Source: Pirellulaceae bacterium (GTDB taxonomy: Bacteria > Planctomycetota > Planctomycetia > Pirellulales > Pirellulaceae). Taken from it: 49,495 nucleotides of DNA. Under the pieces are notes generated by a model. The model was not told the origin of the DNA. It saw only the letters and a list, made by a program, of their open reading frames with translations, and searched no databases. Positions 7,638 through 16,965 of this stretch are shown here, piece after piece. Where the stretch lies: NCBI GenBank assembly GCA_023382975.1, contig JAHDXO010000070.1, positions 1-49,495 on the forward strand, in the 5' to 3' direction. The position numbers were made by a program, and so were the translations under genes. Each line of letters begins with the position of its first letter. Positions within the stretch are counted from its first letter, which is position 1.

Positions 7638-10601
7638 TCAGCGGCTTAGCGAACTTGTTTGGCTGAGGTTGAAGAACCGGCCGCCGTCGACCTGGATGCT
7701 GTTGTTGTTGGTCCAGAAACGGATTTGCTGGGCTGCGGCATCGGGTGCGACGCTGCCCTTGAGCCAGAGTTCGGCGTCGGTGCGTCCGTCCCCCTGCAGA
7801 ATCAGCAGATCCTTGGCGCGGGTGTAGGAAACCCGCCACGCCCGGGCGGTGAAGTTGTTGCCTTCGACGGCCGCATTGCCATCGGCCACCACTTCGAAGG
7901 CCGCTTGACCGTCGCCCGTCGCTTGCATCTCGGCCAGCGACAGTCGGTCGCTGGTCAGCAGATAGACACCTTCGGCCAAGCCGTCGCGCGGATCGGGGTC
8001 CAGTTTGTCGCGCCAGTCCGCGACCGGGCCGTACAACGTCCTGACCCGCCCGCGGAACTCGACGACGCGGTCGTGGATGTTGCCGGTGATCTGGTCCTCG
8101 AAGTCGACGCGGAGAAACGCCAGATTCGCGGCGCTGCCCGCGACTCCCGCGCCGGTCGTTGCTCCCGCCGCGATTCCCGGCATCCGTTCACCGAGACGCA
8201 CCGACGTTCCCCATCCGGGACCGGCGGCTTGAAGTCGTCCGCTCGGCTGGTCGATGCTCAAGTCGCGGACGTGCATGCGGTCGATCGAGGTCTGGACGCC
8301 GAGTCGCTGCGTCGTGTTCTGCAGCACCACGTCGCCGCGAAAGGCGATGCCGCCCACCCCCACATCCGCCGGAGGCTTGTCGGCCGAGAAATCGATCCGC
8401 TGCGTTAGGGCAACTTCCAAGTTGCTGCCCCCGACCAACAAATCGAAGACTTCGCCGTTGTTGGTCGATTGCCGGCCTCGCAATCGGACGTCCCCTTCGA
8501 AACGGGCGATGCGACCGTCGAATTGCATCTGCGATTTCCACTCGACCGTCATCTTGCGTGGGGATGCGGAAGTCTGAGGATCGCGGTTGCCCGGAAGCGA
8601 CGCGCCGGCCATCGGCAGCGCCATGCTGCCCGGCCCCGTGATCCACAGGCGATTGCGTTCCCGATTCAGTTGCAGGTTGTCCCCGGCCACCTCCACGTCC
8701 CGGGCGGCGATCTTCGCAGGGCTGCCGCGGACCAGCATCCGCGTGCGCGGCGTGTTGGCGTATTCGAGTTGCACCAGGTCGCCGACGACGTCGAGCGGGG
8801 TTTCACCCGGCTTGGCCGTCTGGATCTCACGCAACCGCACGTCGCCGTCCAGGATCAGATGCTCGACGACTGTCTCCGGTCCGCGACGCAGCAATTGGAC
8901 TTGCAGATGCTTGCCGACAAGATCGAACTTCTGCGTTGGCTGGGCGAGAGGCGCCGGCTTCCGCTGGGGCTGAACTCGCGGACTCATGGCGGCAGTGTCC
9001 GAAGTCGGCGGAGCTTGGTCGTAGCGGATCCACACTTCGACTTTTTCCGTTGCGCCGACCAATTGCGGCGAATCGACGCGTACGGCGCGCTCGGCCAGCA
9101 TCCGCACCGGCTGGTACGCGAAACGCGGGGCTTCGGTGGCGCCGTCTGTCTGCGGCGTCTCCCGCAACCACAGGTGAAGGTTCTCGGCTGCAAACTCGCC
9201 CATGCCCTGGTACTGGACCCGCGCCGTCCCCAACAGCGAAACGGCGTGATCTTCCTGATGCGGCTGGACGATCAATCCGTTCTTCCAACTGGCTTCGAAC
9301 ACTTCGTTCGGCTCGCCTGGCAGGGTTCCCCGCAACTGGCCCGGTCCCTTGGCCAGCAAACGTCCCAACCGTCCGTGTTCTGCCATCGTGTACTCGACTT
9401 CCGCCGCCCGGAATTCGCTCTGTTCGAACCGAAGCTCGGCCTGTTGATCGTCGAAGACCCGGATCTGGCGCGTGGGCAGATGATACTCGATCCGCTGGGC
9501 GCGGGCCGCGATGGACTGCGACGGCATGTCCAGGTCCACCGGGGCGCCTTGCAGCACGATACGTTCCACCTCGAGTGACGACAGTTCGGGGATTCCTTCC
9601 TGGGACTCGCGACGCTCGGGTTTCGCGACGGACGCACCGCGGCGAAGATGGATACTCAGCACGTCGCACGTCAAACGGTCGTTCGGACCATCGCGATTCC
9701 GCTGGATCATCTCGACCTGATCCTGGAAGCTGGCGGTCAGCCGGTCCAGGTCCAAGCGGAACGGGCCGCGACACGTGATCTCGGCCTCGCGCGGAGCCGA
9801 ATTCGTCGTCTTCTCCGGCGTGTTCCGTTTCGTGGGCGTGTCGTTGCTCAACGCGGGCAACCGCAGCTTCAAGTTGTCGACATGGACCAGTTCCAGGGAG
9901 CGAAGCTGACCGACGCCGGCGTCTCGGAAGTTTCGGGACGAATTGCTGACGGAAGCAGGCGGATCGAGCGTTACGATCAAGTCGCGGCCGCGTCCCGTGT
10001 TCTCTCCGTACCGGAAAATGACCTCGTGCGGCGCGACAATCCTCTGCCGGTCGATCTGCACGCGGTCGGTGCGCACATCCAACGCATCGTTGGCGCCAGG
10101 CCGGGATTCGGGGCTCTGGATCGTCACCGGTCCGATCAACCAGCCGCCGACCAGCCGGCCGAATTGTCCGCGCGAAAGATCCAGCGGGCGATCAAACCGA
10201 ATCAATGCGCCCCGAGGCGAACGCAGCACGACCGAACGTTGCCCCCCTTGACCAGATTCGCTTTCACCGGGCGTACGACCATGCAGAATCAGCGTGCAAG
10301 GAACCAGTTCCAGGCCGCCGTCGTCTCGAATGCTGTATTCCCGCACCAACAGCATGCCACGATCGGTGCTCAATACCATCGGATTGTCCAGTTCCCAGTC
10401 GCCGGGCGCGAACAGCCCTTCGAGATTGGCGTCGCGCAAGGGTACAAGGCTGCTGGAAGTCACATCGGCGATTGCCGAGAACAGCGACTCTCGCCGCTCG
10501 ACCGCGGGTTCGATCAGCGGAACCGCAATCAGACTGTACAGCACGTAGGCGCCGGTTACGGCTGCAAAGATTTTCGCGCTGCGTTTGATGCGGGAAGACA
10601 T
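7638..10601 (-). CDS. Giant LptC/LptA-like lipopolysaccharide transport protein
   Basis: A 987-residue protein from ATG 10601, 20 bp after kdsC. Residues about 10-31 form a single membrane anchor (AKIFAAVTGAYVLYSLIAVPLI), as in LptC. The rest is a long run of short beta repeats. The last 80 residues (VDGNAAVEGNNFTARAWRVSY, then the Leu-rich LLILQGDGRTDAELW stretch) have the OstA/LptA jellyroll pattern. In Escherichia coli the order is kdsD-kdsC-lptC-lptA-lptB. Here kdsD and kdsC are followed by this one large protein, so it may replace both LptC and LptA and bridge the periplasm. No LptB ATPase gene follows. The assignment rests on gene order, topology and repeat pattern; individual repeats diverge strongly. 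Confidence 0.72.
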   Translation of the reverse strand: MSSRIKRSAKIFAAVTGAYVLYSLIAVPLIEPAVERRESLFSAIADVTSSSLVPLRDANLEGLFAPGDWELDNPMVLSTDRGMLLVREYSIRDDGGLELVPCTLILHGRTPGESESGQGGQRSVVLRSPRGALIRFDRPLDLSRGQFGRLVGGWLIGPVTIQSPESRPGANDALDVRTDRVQIDRQRIVAPHEVIFRYGENTGRGRDLIVTLDPPASVSNSSRNFRDAGVGQLRSLELVHVDNLKLRLPALSNDTPTKRNTPEKTTNSAPREAEITCRGPFRLDLDRLTASFQDQVEMIQRNRDGPNDRLTCDVLSIHLRRGASVAKPERRESQEGIPELSSLEVERIVLQGAPVDLDMPSQSIAARAQRIEYHLPTRQIRVFDDQQAELRFEQSEFRAAEVEYTMAEHGRLGRLLAKGPGQLRGTLPGEPNEVFEASWKNGLIVQPHQEDHAVSLLGTARVQYQGMGEFAAENLHLWLRETPQTDGATEAPRFAYQPVRMLAERAVRVDSPQLVGATEKVEVWIRYDQAPPTSDTAAMSPRVQPQRKPAPLAQPTQKFDLVGKHLQVQLLRRGPETVVEHLILDGDVRLREIQTAKPGETPLDVVGDLVQLEYANTPRTRMLVRGSPAKIAARDVEVAGDNLQLNRERNRLWITGPGSMALPMAGASLPGNRDPQTSASPRKMTVEWKSQMQFDGRIARFEGDVRLRGRQSTNNGEVFDLLVGGSNLEVALTQRIDFSADKPPADVGVGGIAFRGDVVLQNTTQRLGVQTSIDRMHVRDLSIDQPSGRLQAAGPGWGTSVRLGERMPGIAAGATTGAGVAGSAANLAFLRVDFEDQITGNIHDRVVEFRGRVRTLYGPVADWRDKLDPDPRDGLAEGVYLLTSDRLSLAEMQATGDGQAAFEVVADGNAAVEGNNFTARAWRVSYTRAKDLLILQGDGRTDAELWLKGSVAPDAAAQQIRFWTNNNSIQVDGGRFFNLSQTSSLSR

Positions 10602-10621
10602 GCGATGTGGGCCATGAACCG

Positions 10622-11152
10622 CTAGTGGATGTAGTTCCGGACCAGATCGTCCCAGCGACCTTTGGCCTTGAGGACCATTTCGATCACCTCGCGGACGGCG
10701 CCGCGCCCTCCCGGCAAGTTCGTGATGCAATCCGCCACGGCACGCACATCTTCGGCGGCGTCCTGCACCGCCACGCCCAGGCCCACGTACTGGATGACGG
10801 GCAAGTCGGTCAGATCGTCGCCCAGATGGCAGACCTGTTCGGGTTTCAGTCCGAGTTGGTTGATCACTTCCTTGGCGGCTCTCAGTTTGTGCTCGAAGCC
10901 CTGACGCACCAGATCGATGTTCAGTTCGGCCGCGCGCACTTTGACGATGTGCGACGATCGGGCCGTCAACAATCCGAACTGGTATCCGGCCCGCTGCCAG
11001 AGGCGAATTCCCATTCCGTCGCGGATGTGGAAGCGTTTCAGTTCGATGCCTTGGTTGTCGAAGTAGATGCCGCCGTCGGTCAGCACGCCATCGACATCCG
11101 AGAGAATCAACTCAATCTGCCGGCAACGCTGCTCGATGGTGATGTTCGTCAT
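10622..11152 (-). CDS. kdsC: 3-deoxy-D-manno-octulosonate 8-phosphate phosphatase (KdsC type)
   Basis: A 176-residue HAD-superfamily protein of normal KdsC length with the C0-type layout and no cap domain. Motif I is SDVDGVLTDGG with nucleophile D19 and acid/base D21. Motif II is LTARSS, and motif IV is GDDLTDLP. It removes phosphate from Kdo-8-phosphate to give free Kdo for lipopolysaccharide core synthesis in the cytoplasm. It starts 15 bp after the stop of kdsD and ends 20 bp before the LptC/LptA-like gene, forming a tight operon that supports the Kdo assignment over other HAD phosphatases. A bifunctional or sialic-acid-related role would be the main alternative. Confidence 0.93.
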   Translation of the reverse strand: MTNITIEQRCRQIELILSDVDGVLTDGGIYFDNQGIELKRFHIRDGMGIRLWQRAGYQFGLLTARSSHIVKVRAAELNIDLVRQGFEHKLRAAKEVINQLGLKPEQVCHLGDDLTDLPVIQYVGLGVAVQDAAEDVRAVADCITNLPGGRGAVREVIEMVLKAKGRWDDLVRNYIH

Positions 11153-11167
11153 AGACTCGATTCCTGC

Positions 11168-12271
11168 TCAGCGGGCGAACGGTACGGTGTCGGGGTTGGT
11201 CTCCGAGCTGTCGCCGCCGAGTCCGCGGCTCGCCGCCGACTCCTCCTCCGGCTGGAAGGATCCCGGCGGTTCCGGCAACCAGGCGACCACGTCGGTGATA
11301 TCGATCATGCCGACCGGTCGCCCGACTTGGTCGACCACCGGCAGTTCGCTAATCTTTCGCTCGGCCAGAATGCGGATCGCCTCCGTCATCATGGTTCCGG
11401 CCAGTACGGATCGCGGCCCGCGCGTCATCACGTCGCCCACGGGTCCGTCGATACAGAAGTCCTTGCGGTTCTCCAGCAACCGCGCGAGGTCGCTGTCGGT
11501 GAAGACGCCCGTCAGGCAACCCTGCGAGTCGGTCAGCATCACCGCGCCGCTGCGCCGGCCGGGACGGCTGGCTTGCACGAACACCTCGCGCACGGTGCAG
11601 GCTTCCCCGGCCACTCGACATTGGTCCAGCGACCGCATCACTTCGTCCACTTTCGTCAGTTTCCGGCCCAGACTGCCGCCGGGGTGAAAGCGGACGAAAT
11701 CATAAGGACCGAACCGCCGCATTCGGCTCATCACTAGAGCTAGCGCGTCGCCGACCGCCAGCATGGCCGTCGTGCTGGTACTGGGCGCCAAACCCAGCGT
11801 ACACGCTTCGCGCAACGGCCCCAAATCCAAGACAACGCTGGCGTGGCGTGCCAGCGTGCTGGTTGCCCGGCCGGTGATCGCGACCAGCGGGATCGCACTC
11901 AGCGAAGGCAGCAGCCGCGTCACTTCCTCGGTCTCGCCGCTGAACGAAAGCATCAATACGACATCGTCCCGATGCACGCGGCCCAGGTCGCCGTGAATCG
12001 CTTCGCCGGGATGCAAGAAGTGACTGCGGGTGCCCGTCGAAGCCAGCGTCGCGGCGATCTTCTGTCCAACCAGGCCGGCTTTGCCCATGCCACTGACGAT
12101 CACGCTTCCTCGGCAATGAAACAGCAGTTCGATCGCACTACAGAATTCCTCGCCCAACCGGTCGGACAACGCCAGCAGCGCCTGCCCTTCGGCGCGCACA
12201 ATCTCGCGAGCCAGACGCAATTGCTCGAAGTGGCTGAGCGATTCGGGTTGGCGAATAGCTTCCATGCTCAT
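11168..12271 (-). CDS. kdsD: Arabinose 5-phosphate isomerase (KdsD/KpsF type)
   Basis: A 367-residue protein from ATG 12271; in-frame upstream codons have no ribosome binding site. The N-terminal SIS sugar-isomerase domain contains VSGMGKAGLVGQKIAATLAS, then the HPGEAIHGDLG signature and the SFSGETEEV phosphosugar loop. Two CBS domains follow (around MRSLDQCR and VGDVMTRG), the standard KdsD architecture. It converts ribulose 5-phosphate to arabinose 5-phosphate, the first step towards Kdo. The C-terminus has an extra acidic/Ser-rich tail of about 35 residues (EPPGSFQPEEESAAS). It is followed directly by kdsC, so the first and third Kdo steps are encoded together. Confidence 0.95.
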   Translation of the reverse strand: MSMEAIRQPESLSHFEQLRLAREIVRAEGQALLALSDRLGEEFCSAIELLFHCRGSVIVSGMGKAGLVGQKIAATLASTGTRSHFLHPGEAIHGDLGRVHRDDVVLMLSFSGETEEVTRLLPSLSAIPLVAITGRATSTLARHASVVLDLGPLREACTLGLAPSTSTTAMLAVGDALALVMSRMRRFGPYDFVRFHPGGSLGRKLTKVDEVMRSLDQCRVAGEACTVREVFVQASRPGRRSGAVMLTDSQGCLTGVFTDSDLARLLENRKDFCIDGPVGDVMTRGPRSVLAGTMMTEAIRILAERKISELPVVDQVGRPVGMIDITDVVAWLPEPPGSFQPEEESAASRGLGGDSSETNPDTVPFAR

Positions 12272-12460
12272 CGTCACGTCTTCCCTGACGTGGAGGAGAA
12301 GGTGAGACTCTACGGCGGGCGGATTGTAGCCGCCCACCCCGTTTGCAGCAACGCGAACGCAGCCGGATCCGGCAACCCGAACACGTCCTCGCACCGCGAA
12401 GAAACGCTAGCACCGCCAGCAATGCAGGCCCCGTACGAAATCCGCGACGGTCTCCGCGAC

Positions 12461-13207
12461 CTATCGCCCCATGGCACGGACAGTGGCGAGGCCGCCGTCG
12501 ACACCGTATACTTGGCCGGTGACCCAGTCGTTCTCGGGCTGTAGCAGCCAGACGATCAGCGAAGCGACGTCTTCCGGTTTGCCCAAGCGGCCTGCCGCAT
12601 GCATCGCTCGCGACGCTTCGGCCGAACGTTCGTTCTTCCAAATGCGTTCGGTGAGTGGCGTCTGGACCAAGCCGGGCGAGACCACGTTCACCCGGATTCC
12701 ACGCGCTGCATACGTGGCGGCAGCGGAACGCGCCAAGCCGATGACGCCGGCCTTCGCCGCCGCGATGGCTTCGTGGTTGGGCAGGCCGATCTGCGCCGCG
12801 GCCGATGAAACCAAGACGATCGCCCCACCCTGCTGCTTCATCGCCGCGCAACCAGCCCGCACCGCGGCGAACGCTGACGTCAGATTCGCGGCCAGCGTGT
12901 CGTGCCATTCCCGGTCGGTCGTGAGGTGTGCCGGTTTGAGGAGGATGGACCCGACGCAATTGACCACGCCATCCAGTCGCCCCGCCGCTTCAGTTGCCTC
13001 GGCGACCGCGCGATCGACAGCCTCGATCGACGTGGCATCCACGACGTTCACGGGCGACTGCAGGGCATCGGCAAGCTGCGTCAGGGATTCGGCGTTGCGG
13101 CCCGCCAACGTAACGCGATCTCCAGCGGCATGCAATCGCCGACATACTTCCGAACCGATGCCTCCGCTGGCTCCGAAAACGATGTAATGATTCGACGACG
13201 AAGTCAT
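12461..13207 (-). CDS. Short-chain dehydrogenase/reductase lacking the catalytic tyrosine
   Basis: A 248-residue classical SDR-fold protein. The NAD(P) loop FGASGGIGSE is at residues 11-20, NCVG at 83-86, and the catalytic-serine strand VLVSSAA at 131-137. The position of the active-site Tyr in YxxxK is Ile148, with Lys152 retained (NHEAIAAAKAG). The C-terminal segment GRLGKPEDVASLIVWLLQPENDWVTG is typical. Without Tyr the normal proton-relay chemistry is not expected, so it may be a divergent enzyme or a binding protein. I recall the same GLPNHEAIAAAKAG segment in other annotated SDRs, so this looks like a stable subfamily and not decay. It is 190 bp upstream of kdsD on the same strand, with no obvious link to Kdo synthesis. 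Confidence 0.9.
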   Translation of the reverse strand: MTSSSNHYIVFGASGGIGSEVCRRLHAAGDRVTLAGRNAESLTQLADALQSPVNVVDATSIEAVDRAVAEATEAAGRLDGVVNCVGSILLKPAHLTTDREWHDTLAANLTSAFAAVRAGCAAMKQQGGAIVLVSSAAAQIGLPNHEAIAAAKAGVIGLARSAAATYAARGIRVNVVSPGLVQTPLTERIWKNERSAEASRAMHAAGRLGKPEDVASLIVWLLQPENDWVTGQVYGVDGGLATVRAMGR

Positions 13208-13331
13208 GATTCACTCCTGCTGCGGCACAATCACCGACGCGTGCTGGAACTTCCAATCGAAACGACGTAGGGATCAGACGGACACAAGTTTATAGCAGCT
13301 TGGCGAGTCCCCAGGAGATTCGGACATGCGA

Positions 13332-16300
13332 CTACGGTGCAGCCTCCGACTCGTCCTCCAAGACAACGCGGAAGCCGACGTTGTACACGGGTTGCCAGGC
13401 GGGATAGGCCAATCGGAACGCTGATCGGCAGCGAGACGGACGGTCGGCGAACGAACCGCCGCGGACCACTCGCCGCTCGGTCGCTGGAACGCCCCGGACT
13501 TCGTTGCGGCCATCCGCGGCATCGTAAGGGTAAGGACGATAAGCCGACCGGGTCCATTCGGCCGCGTTGCCGTGCATGTCGTACAGGCCCCAAGCGTTGG
13601 CCTGGTACGATCCCACCGGGGCCGTGGCAATCGCCTCGTCGTCGAAACGCATGTCGGCCGGCAACGGCTGGAAGTTGACGACGCCTGCGGTGCCGCTGTA
13701 CAGAGCTGTCAGCGAGCGGTCGGCGAGATTCGCCCAAGTCGTAAAATCGGCGCGAGTGATGCCGTAGTTCAATGCGGTCGTGGTACCAGCTCGGGCCGCG
13801 TATTCCCATTGCGATTCTGTGGGCAGAGCGAAACGCAGACCCGTCTCTTGGGACAGTCGTTCGCAGAACCGGACCGCTTCGTCCCACGAGACTCGCACGG
13901 CCGGTTGCTGGGGTCCGTCGAGTTGGATCCCGGGCCCGTCGTATTCGATCTGGCGCTTCGTGAACAGGCCCGAGCTGTGGCCCGGAGAGAGGACGCGAAA
14001 CTGCTCGTTGGTAATCTCGAAACGGCCGATCCAAAAACCGCGATCGATCCGCACCAGCGCGGCAGGCCATTCGTCCGCGGCGCCCTCGCCCGTGGTGTCG
14101 CCCATCACGAACGATCCGGCCGGAATCCGGACCATTTGCAGTGTCGCACCGCCGGGCAGAGCAACCGTCTTCGCCTCGACCGCTGTTGGCGCCGTGGGTT
14201 CCGGTGCGGCGTCGAGCAATCGCGAGACCTCGTCGATTCGGTCCTGCTGAACAGCACTGGGCAGTTCGAGGCACGGAACCCTCGGCATCGGGGAGGGCGG
14301 CGGAGGCGTGTCGGGGATCGCTTCCGGATCGGCCATCGGACCGCCGAACTGCTGGGCCAATTCGTGGCGTCGTCGATCGGCTTGAGCGGGGATGGCGGCC
14401 ACTTCGCCCCAGGTGCCGTGGCAGGGGCCGTTCAAGTCGATCCACGTGACCAGCCGGTCCCAGGCTTCGCGGTCCAACTGGACTCCGTGGTGCCCCTTCT
14501 CCAGCATTTGGATCAGTTCGCTGGTATCCGCATGGTACTCGCCCGGCCTCAGCAAGTTGGCATCGTCCTCGATGTTCACCCGCCGGATGAAAGGGATGAG
14601 TGCTTCGTAGGCCGGCGAGTAATGGGTGCGCAGTTCCCCATAGGGTGCGGGCATCTTCTCGCACGAAGAGAATCGGTCGGGGTAGGCGACGGGGATCGAT
14701 GGATCCAGCCGCGTCGCCCCCAGCTTCGACAGCGGCAGCCCCTGGTAGTCACCGACCGAATGCCGATCGCGCAGATCGGGCAGCGAACGGTCGTCGGCCA
14801 ACGGTCGGCCATCGTGGCAGCCGACGCAGTATTGGTCGAGTACCGGCTGGACCTCGCGCTCGAAGTCGAAACCTCGCGCCGGGCCGTACCAGGGACGGAT
14901 CTCCGAAGCACGCTCGCTCATGGCCAGATCGCGGCGAACTTTCGGGGTCTCGCCGGGCGATTCGTGGCAGCCGATGCAGGATGCCGTTTCACCGGGCATC
15001 GCGGTGTACCAGGACCGCATCACTTGGACGGCTCGCCCGTCGCCGTCCAAAGCCTGGAGCGTGATCGGCATGTTGGCCGGAACGCGGAACTTGGCCGAAC
15101 CGTCCGGGTAGACGGGAACCGTGCCCAGAATCCGAATCACCTCCCAGGGACCGCCGCGACCGACCTTGTCCGGCCCGGCCATGCCTGGATACCCGTAATG
15201 GTAAGCGGCGACCCGCAACTGCTGGACCACGCCTCGAGGTACGCCTTTCAAACCCGCCCCCTGGTAGACGTCGTGAACCACCACGACCGCATCCTCTTGT
15301 TCCGAATCGATGCGGTCCGGAATGGCGGGCGGCCGAGTCCGTGGACGCACGAGGATGGGCTCGAAGAAGTCGTAGTCGGGGTGTGTCGCCAGCGGCGTCA
15401 TGTTGTCGAAGGCATCGACCAGGTAGATGCCCCACGTTTCGTCGGCCCTGGTCTGCATGGCGGCGATGATGTACTTGTCGCTCAGCGGATACGGATGCAG
15501 GAACTGGTAGCGGGCGTTGACCGTCAACGCATCCAAAGCGACCGGAACCGTTGGCTCGCCGCGGTATCCGAATCGATGGACCACTCCGTCCGCACCGCTC
15601 CAGCCTTTGGCCGTGTCCAGCACGACCAGTTCCCCCATCCGATTCCGCCCGTGGTAACCGGCCAGGATCGCTGCGATCTTATGGGGCTCGCCCGGCACCT
15701 GCTGCGGAAAGAAGAGGCAATTGGGATAGTACGAATTGCTGCCGTACGCAGCTCGCTGCCCCGTTCCGTCGGGATTCATCGCCATCAACGGACGCACGTA
15801 GGCATGCAACAGTCCCGTGTAGTCCCAGCGACTGTAGATCACTTGACCGTTGGCCAAGACAGACGGGTGCAGATCCAGATCCTGGTCGTAGCATAGTTGA
15901 CGCATGTTGCCGCCGTCGCCGTCCATCGAATACAGGCAGCAGGCTCGCTCGCGGCCATGCCAACACGGCACTCCGGTGAACGATGCCGTCGAAGCGAAGA
16001 CGATGCGCCCGTCGGGCAAGTAGCAGGCATCGAAATGGTCCGACTCGGCCACCTCGCGGGACACTTGGCGCAGACCGCTGCCGTCCATACCGATCTCGTG
16101 GATCTGCCAACTGCCGCGGACCGGCATCGTGAACATCAGGCGGCTTGCGCTGAAGTCCAAATCCATCTCGCCGACAAAACGGCCATCGCTGGGACGATAC
16201 AACGTTGTGAGTTTTCCGCCCGATCGCAGCGGAGACAGCACGGCCAACTCGTTGTCGTAGCCGTCCTGCTTCAACGTCGAATTGCACTGGTGGTTGGTAG

Positions 16301-16781
16301 GCAATCCGAGTTGCCCCTTCTTGCGCTTCAACAGCAGCAACTCATCCGCGTCGAGCAGTGGGTTGGCGAGGGTCGCATCCCGGCGCAGCGCAGCGAACGT
16401 TGTTTCGACATCCGGCACTTGAGCGGCGATCGCCCGGTCCAGCTTGTCCCAGCGTTGCAGGAACTCGGCGCCGCGCGGATACCGGTCGCCGAACGTGTCG
16501 ATCAGATCCTCGATGGCCAGTCGCAGCGACTCCATGCGGTACGCGAGCCGCTGCTTGTCCGCCGCGATGCGCGGATCGTACTGCTCGGGACGCTCGATCG
16601 GCTTTGTTCGCTGGGGCGGCGCCAGGCGGACGGGCGGCACGAGGATCGACGGCGCGATGGGACTGGGCAATTCCCTCGGTCCGTTGTCTCTTGGCGCTGC
16701 GGCAAACGAGGCGCTCCGTATTCCCGGAAGGACCGGAACCAGGACAAGGATGAATGCCAAATGCGTCCAACGACGATGCAT
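13332..16781 (-). CDS. Secreted hydrazine-synthase-alpha-like cytochrome c protein fused to FGE-sulfatase domain
   Basis: A 1149-residue protein with a Sec signal (HLAFILVLVPVLPGIRSASFAAA). The central region, about residues 190-560, reads as a beta-propeller with TolB-like blades (LMFTMPVRGSWQIHEIGMDG, DACYLPDGRIVFAS). Two c-type haem sites follow: CIGCH at 602-606 and CVGCH at 652-656. From about residue 875 there is a complete formylglycine-generating-enzyme-like domain (MVRIPAGSFVMGD, FEITNEQF, LPTESQWEYAARAG, DMHGNAAEW, VVRGGSF, NVGFRVV). Such proteins are known in planctomycetes and share the propeller/haem arrangement with HzsA of anammox bacteria, but this is not evidence of anammox. 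A periplasmic redox role is inferred and the substrate is unknown. It is divergent from the FAD oxidoreductase gene. Confidence 0.88.
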   Translation of the reverse strand: MHRRWTHLAFILVLVPVLPGIRSASFAAAPRDNGPRELPSPIAPSILVPPVRLAPPQRTKPIERPEQYDPRIAADKQRLAYRMESLRLAIEDLIDTFGDRYPRGAEFLQRWDKLDRAIAAQVPDVETTFAALRRDATLANPLLDADELLLLKRKKGQLGLPTNHQCNSTLKQDGYDNELAVLSPLRSGGKLTTLYRPSDGRFVGEMDLDFSASRLMFTMPVRGSWQIHEIGMDGSGLRQVSREVAESDHFDACYLPDGRIVFASTASFTGVPCWHGRERACCLYSMDGDGGNMRQLCYDQDLDLHPSVLANGQVIYSRWDYTGLLHAYVRPLMAMNPDGTGQRAAYGSNSYYPNCLFFPQQVPGEPHKIAAILAGYHGRNRMGELVVLDTAKGWSGADGVVHRFGYRGEPTVPVALDALTVNARYQFLHPYPLSDKYIIAAMQTRADETWGIYLVDAFDNMTPLATHPDYDFFEPILVRPRTRPPAIPDRIDSEQEDAVVVVHDVYQGAGLKGVPRGVVQQLRVAAYHYGYPGMAGPDKVGRGGPWEVIRILGTVPVYPDGSAKFRVPANMPITLQALDGDGRAVQVMRSWYTAMPGETASCIGCHESPGETPKVRRDLAMSERASEIRPWYGPARGFDFEREVQPVLDQYCVGCHDGRPLADDRSLPDLRDRHSVGDYQGLPLSKLGATRLDPSIPVAYPDRFSSCEKMPAPYGELRTHYSPAYEALIPFIRRVNIEDDANLLRPGEYHADTSELIQMLEKGHHGVQLDREAWDRLVTWIDLNGPCHGTWGEVAAIPAQADRRRHELAQQFGGPMADPEAIPDTPPPPSPMPRVPCLELPSAVQQDRIDEVSRLLDAAPEPTAPTAVEAKTVALPGGATLQMVRIPAGSFVMGDTTGEGAADEWPAALVRIDRGFWIGRFEITNEQFRVLSPGHSSGLFTKRQIEYDGPGIQLDGPQQPAVRVSWDEAVRFCERLSQETGLRFALPTESQWEYAARAGTTTALNYGITRADFTTWANLADRSLTALYSGTAGVVNFQPLPADMRFDDEAIATAPVGSYQANAWGLYDMHGNAAEWTRSAYRPYPYDAADGRNEVRGVPATERRVVRGGSFADRPSRCRSAFRLAYPAWQPVYNVGFRVVLEDESEAAP

Positions 16782-16965
16782 CGATTCTCTCCAGTTTGAT
16801 TTTCAGCAGGGTTGCCTCACGCCAAGCCTTGTCGGAAGACGCCGTTATTCTAGCAGCGTTCCTCGCGTGTTACACTCGAGATTGTCTGCGGCGTTTGCAC
16901 GGGGAACGGGGACTCCGCGGGCCGGATCGTGCTCGCGAAAATGAAAGCGATGTCCGGAGTAGATC

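Noticed and set aside
13231..14664. A 477-codon minus-strand frame overlapping the cytochrome/FGE gene.
   Set aside because: It is a different frame of the same strand with no protein signatures, while the 1149-residue gene has full domains.
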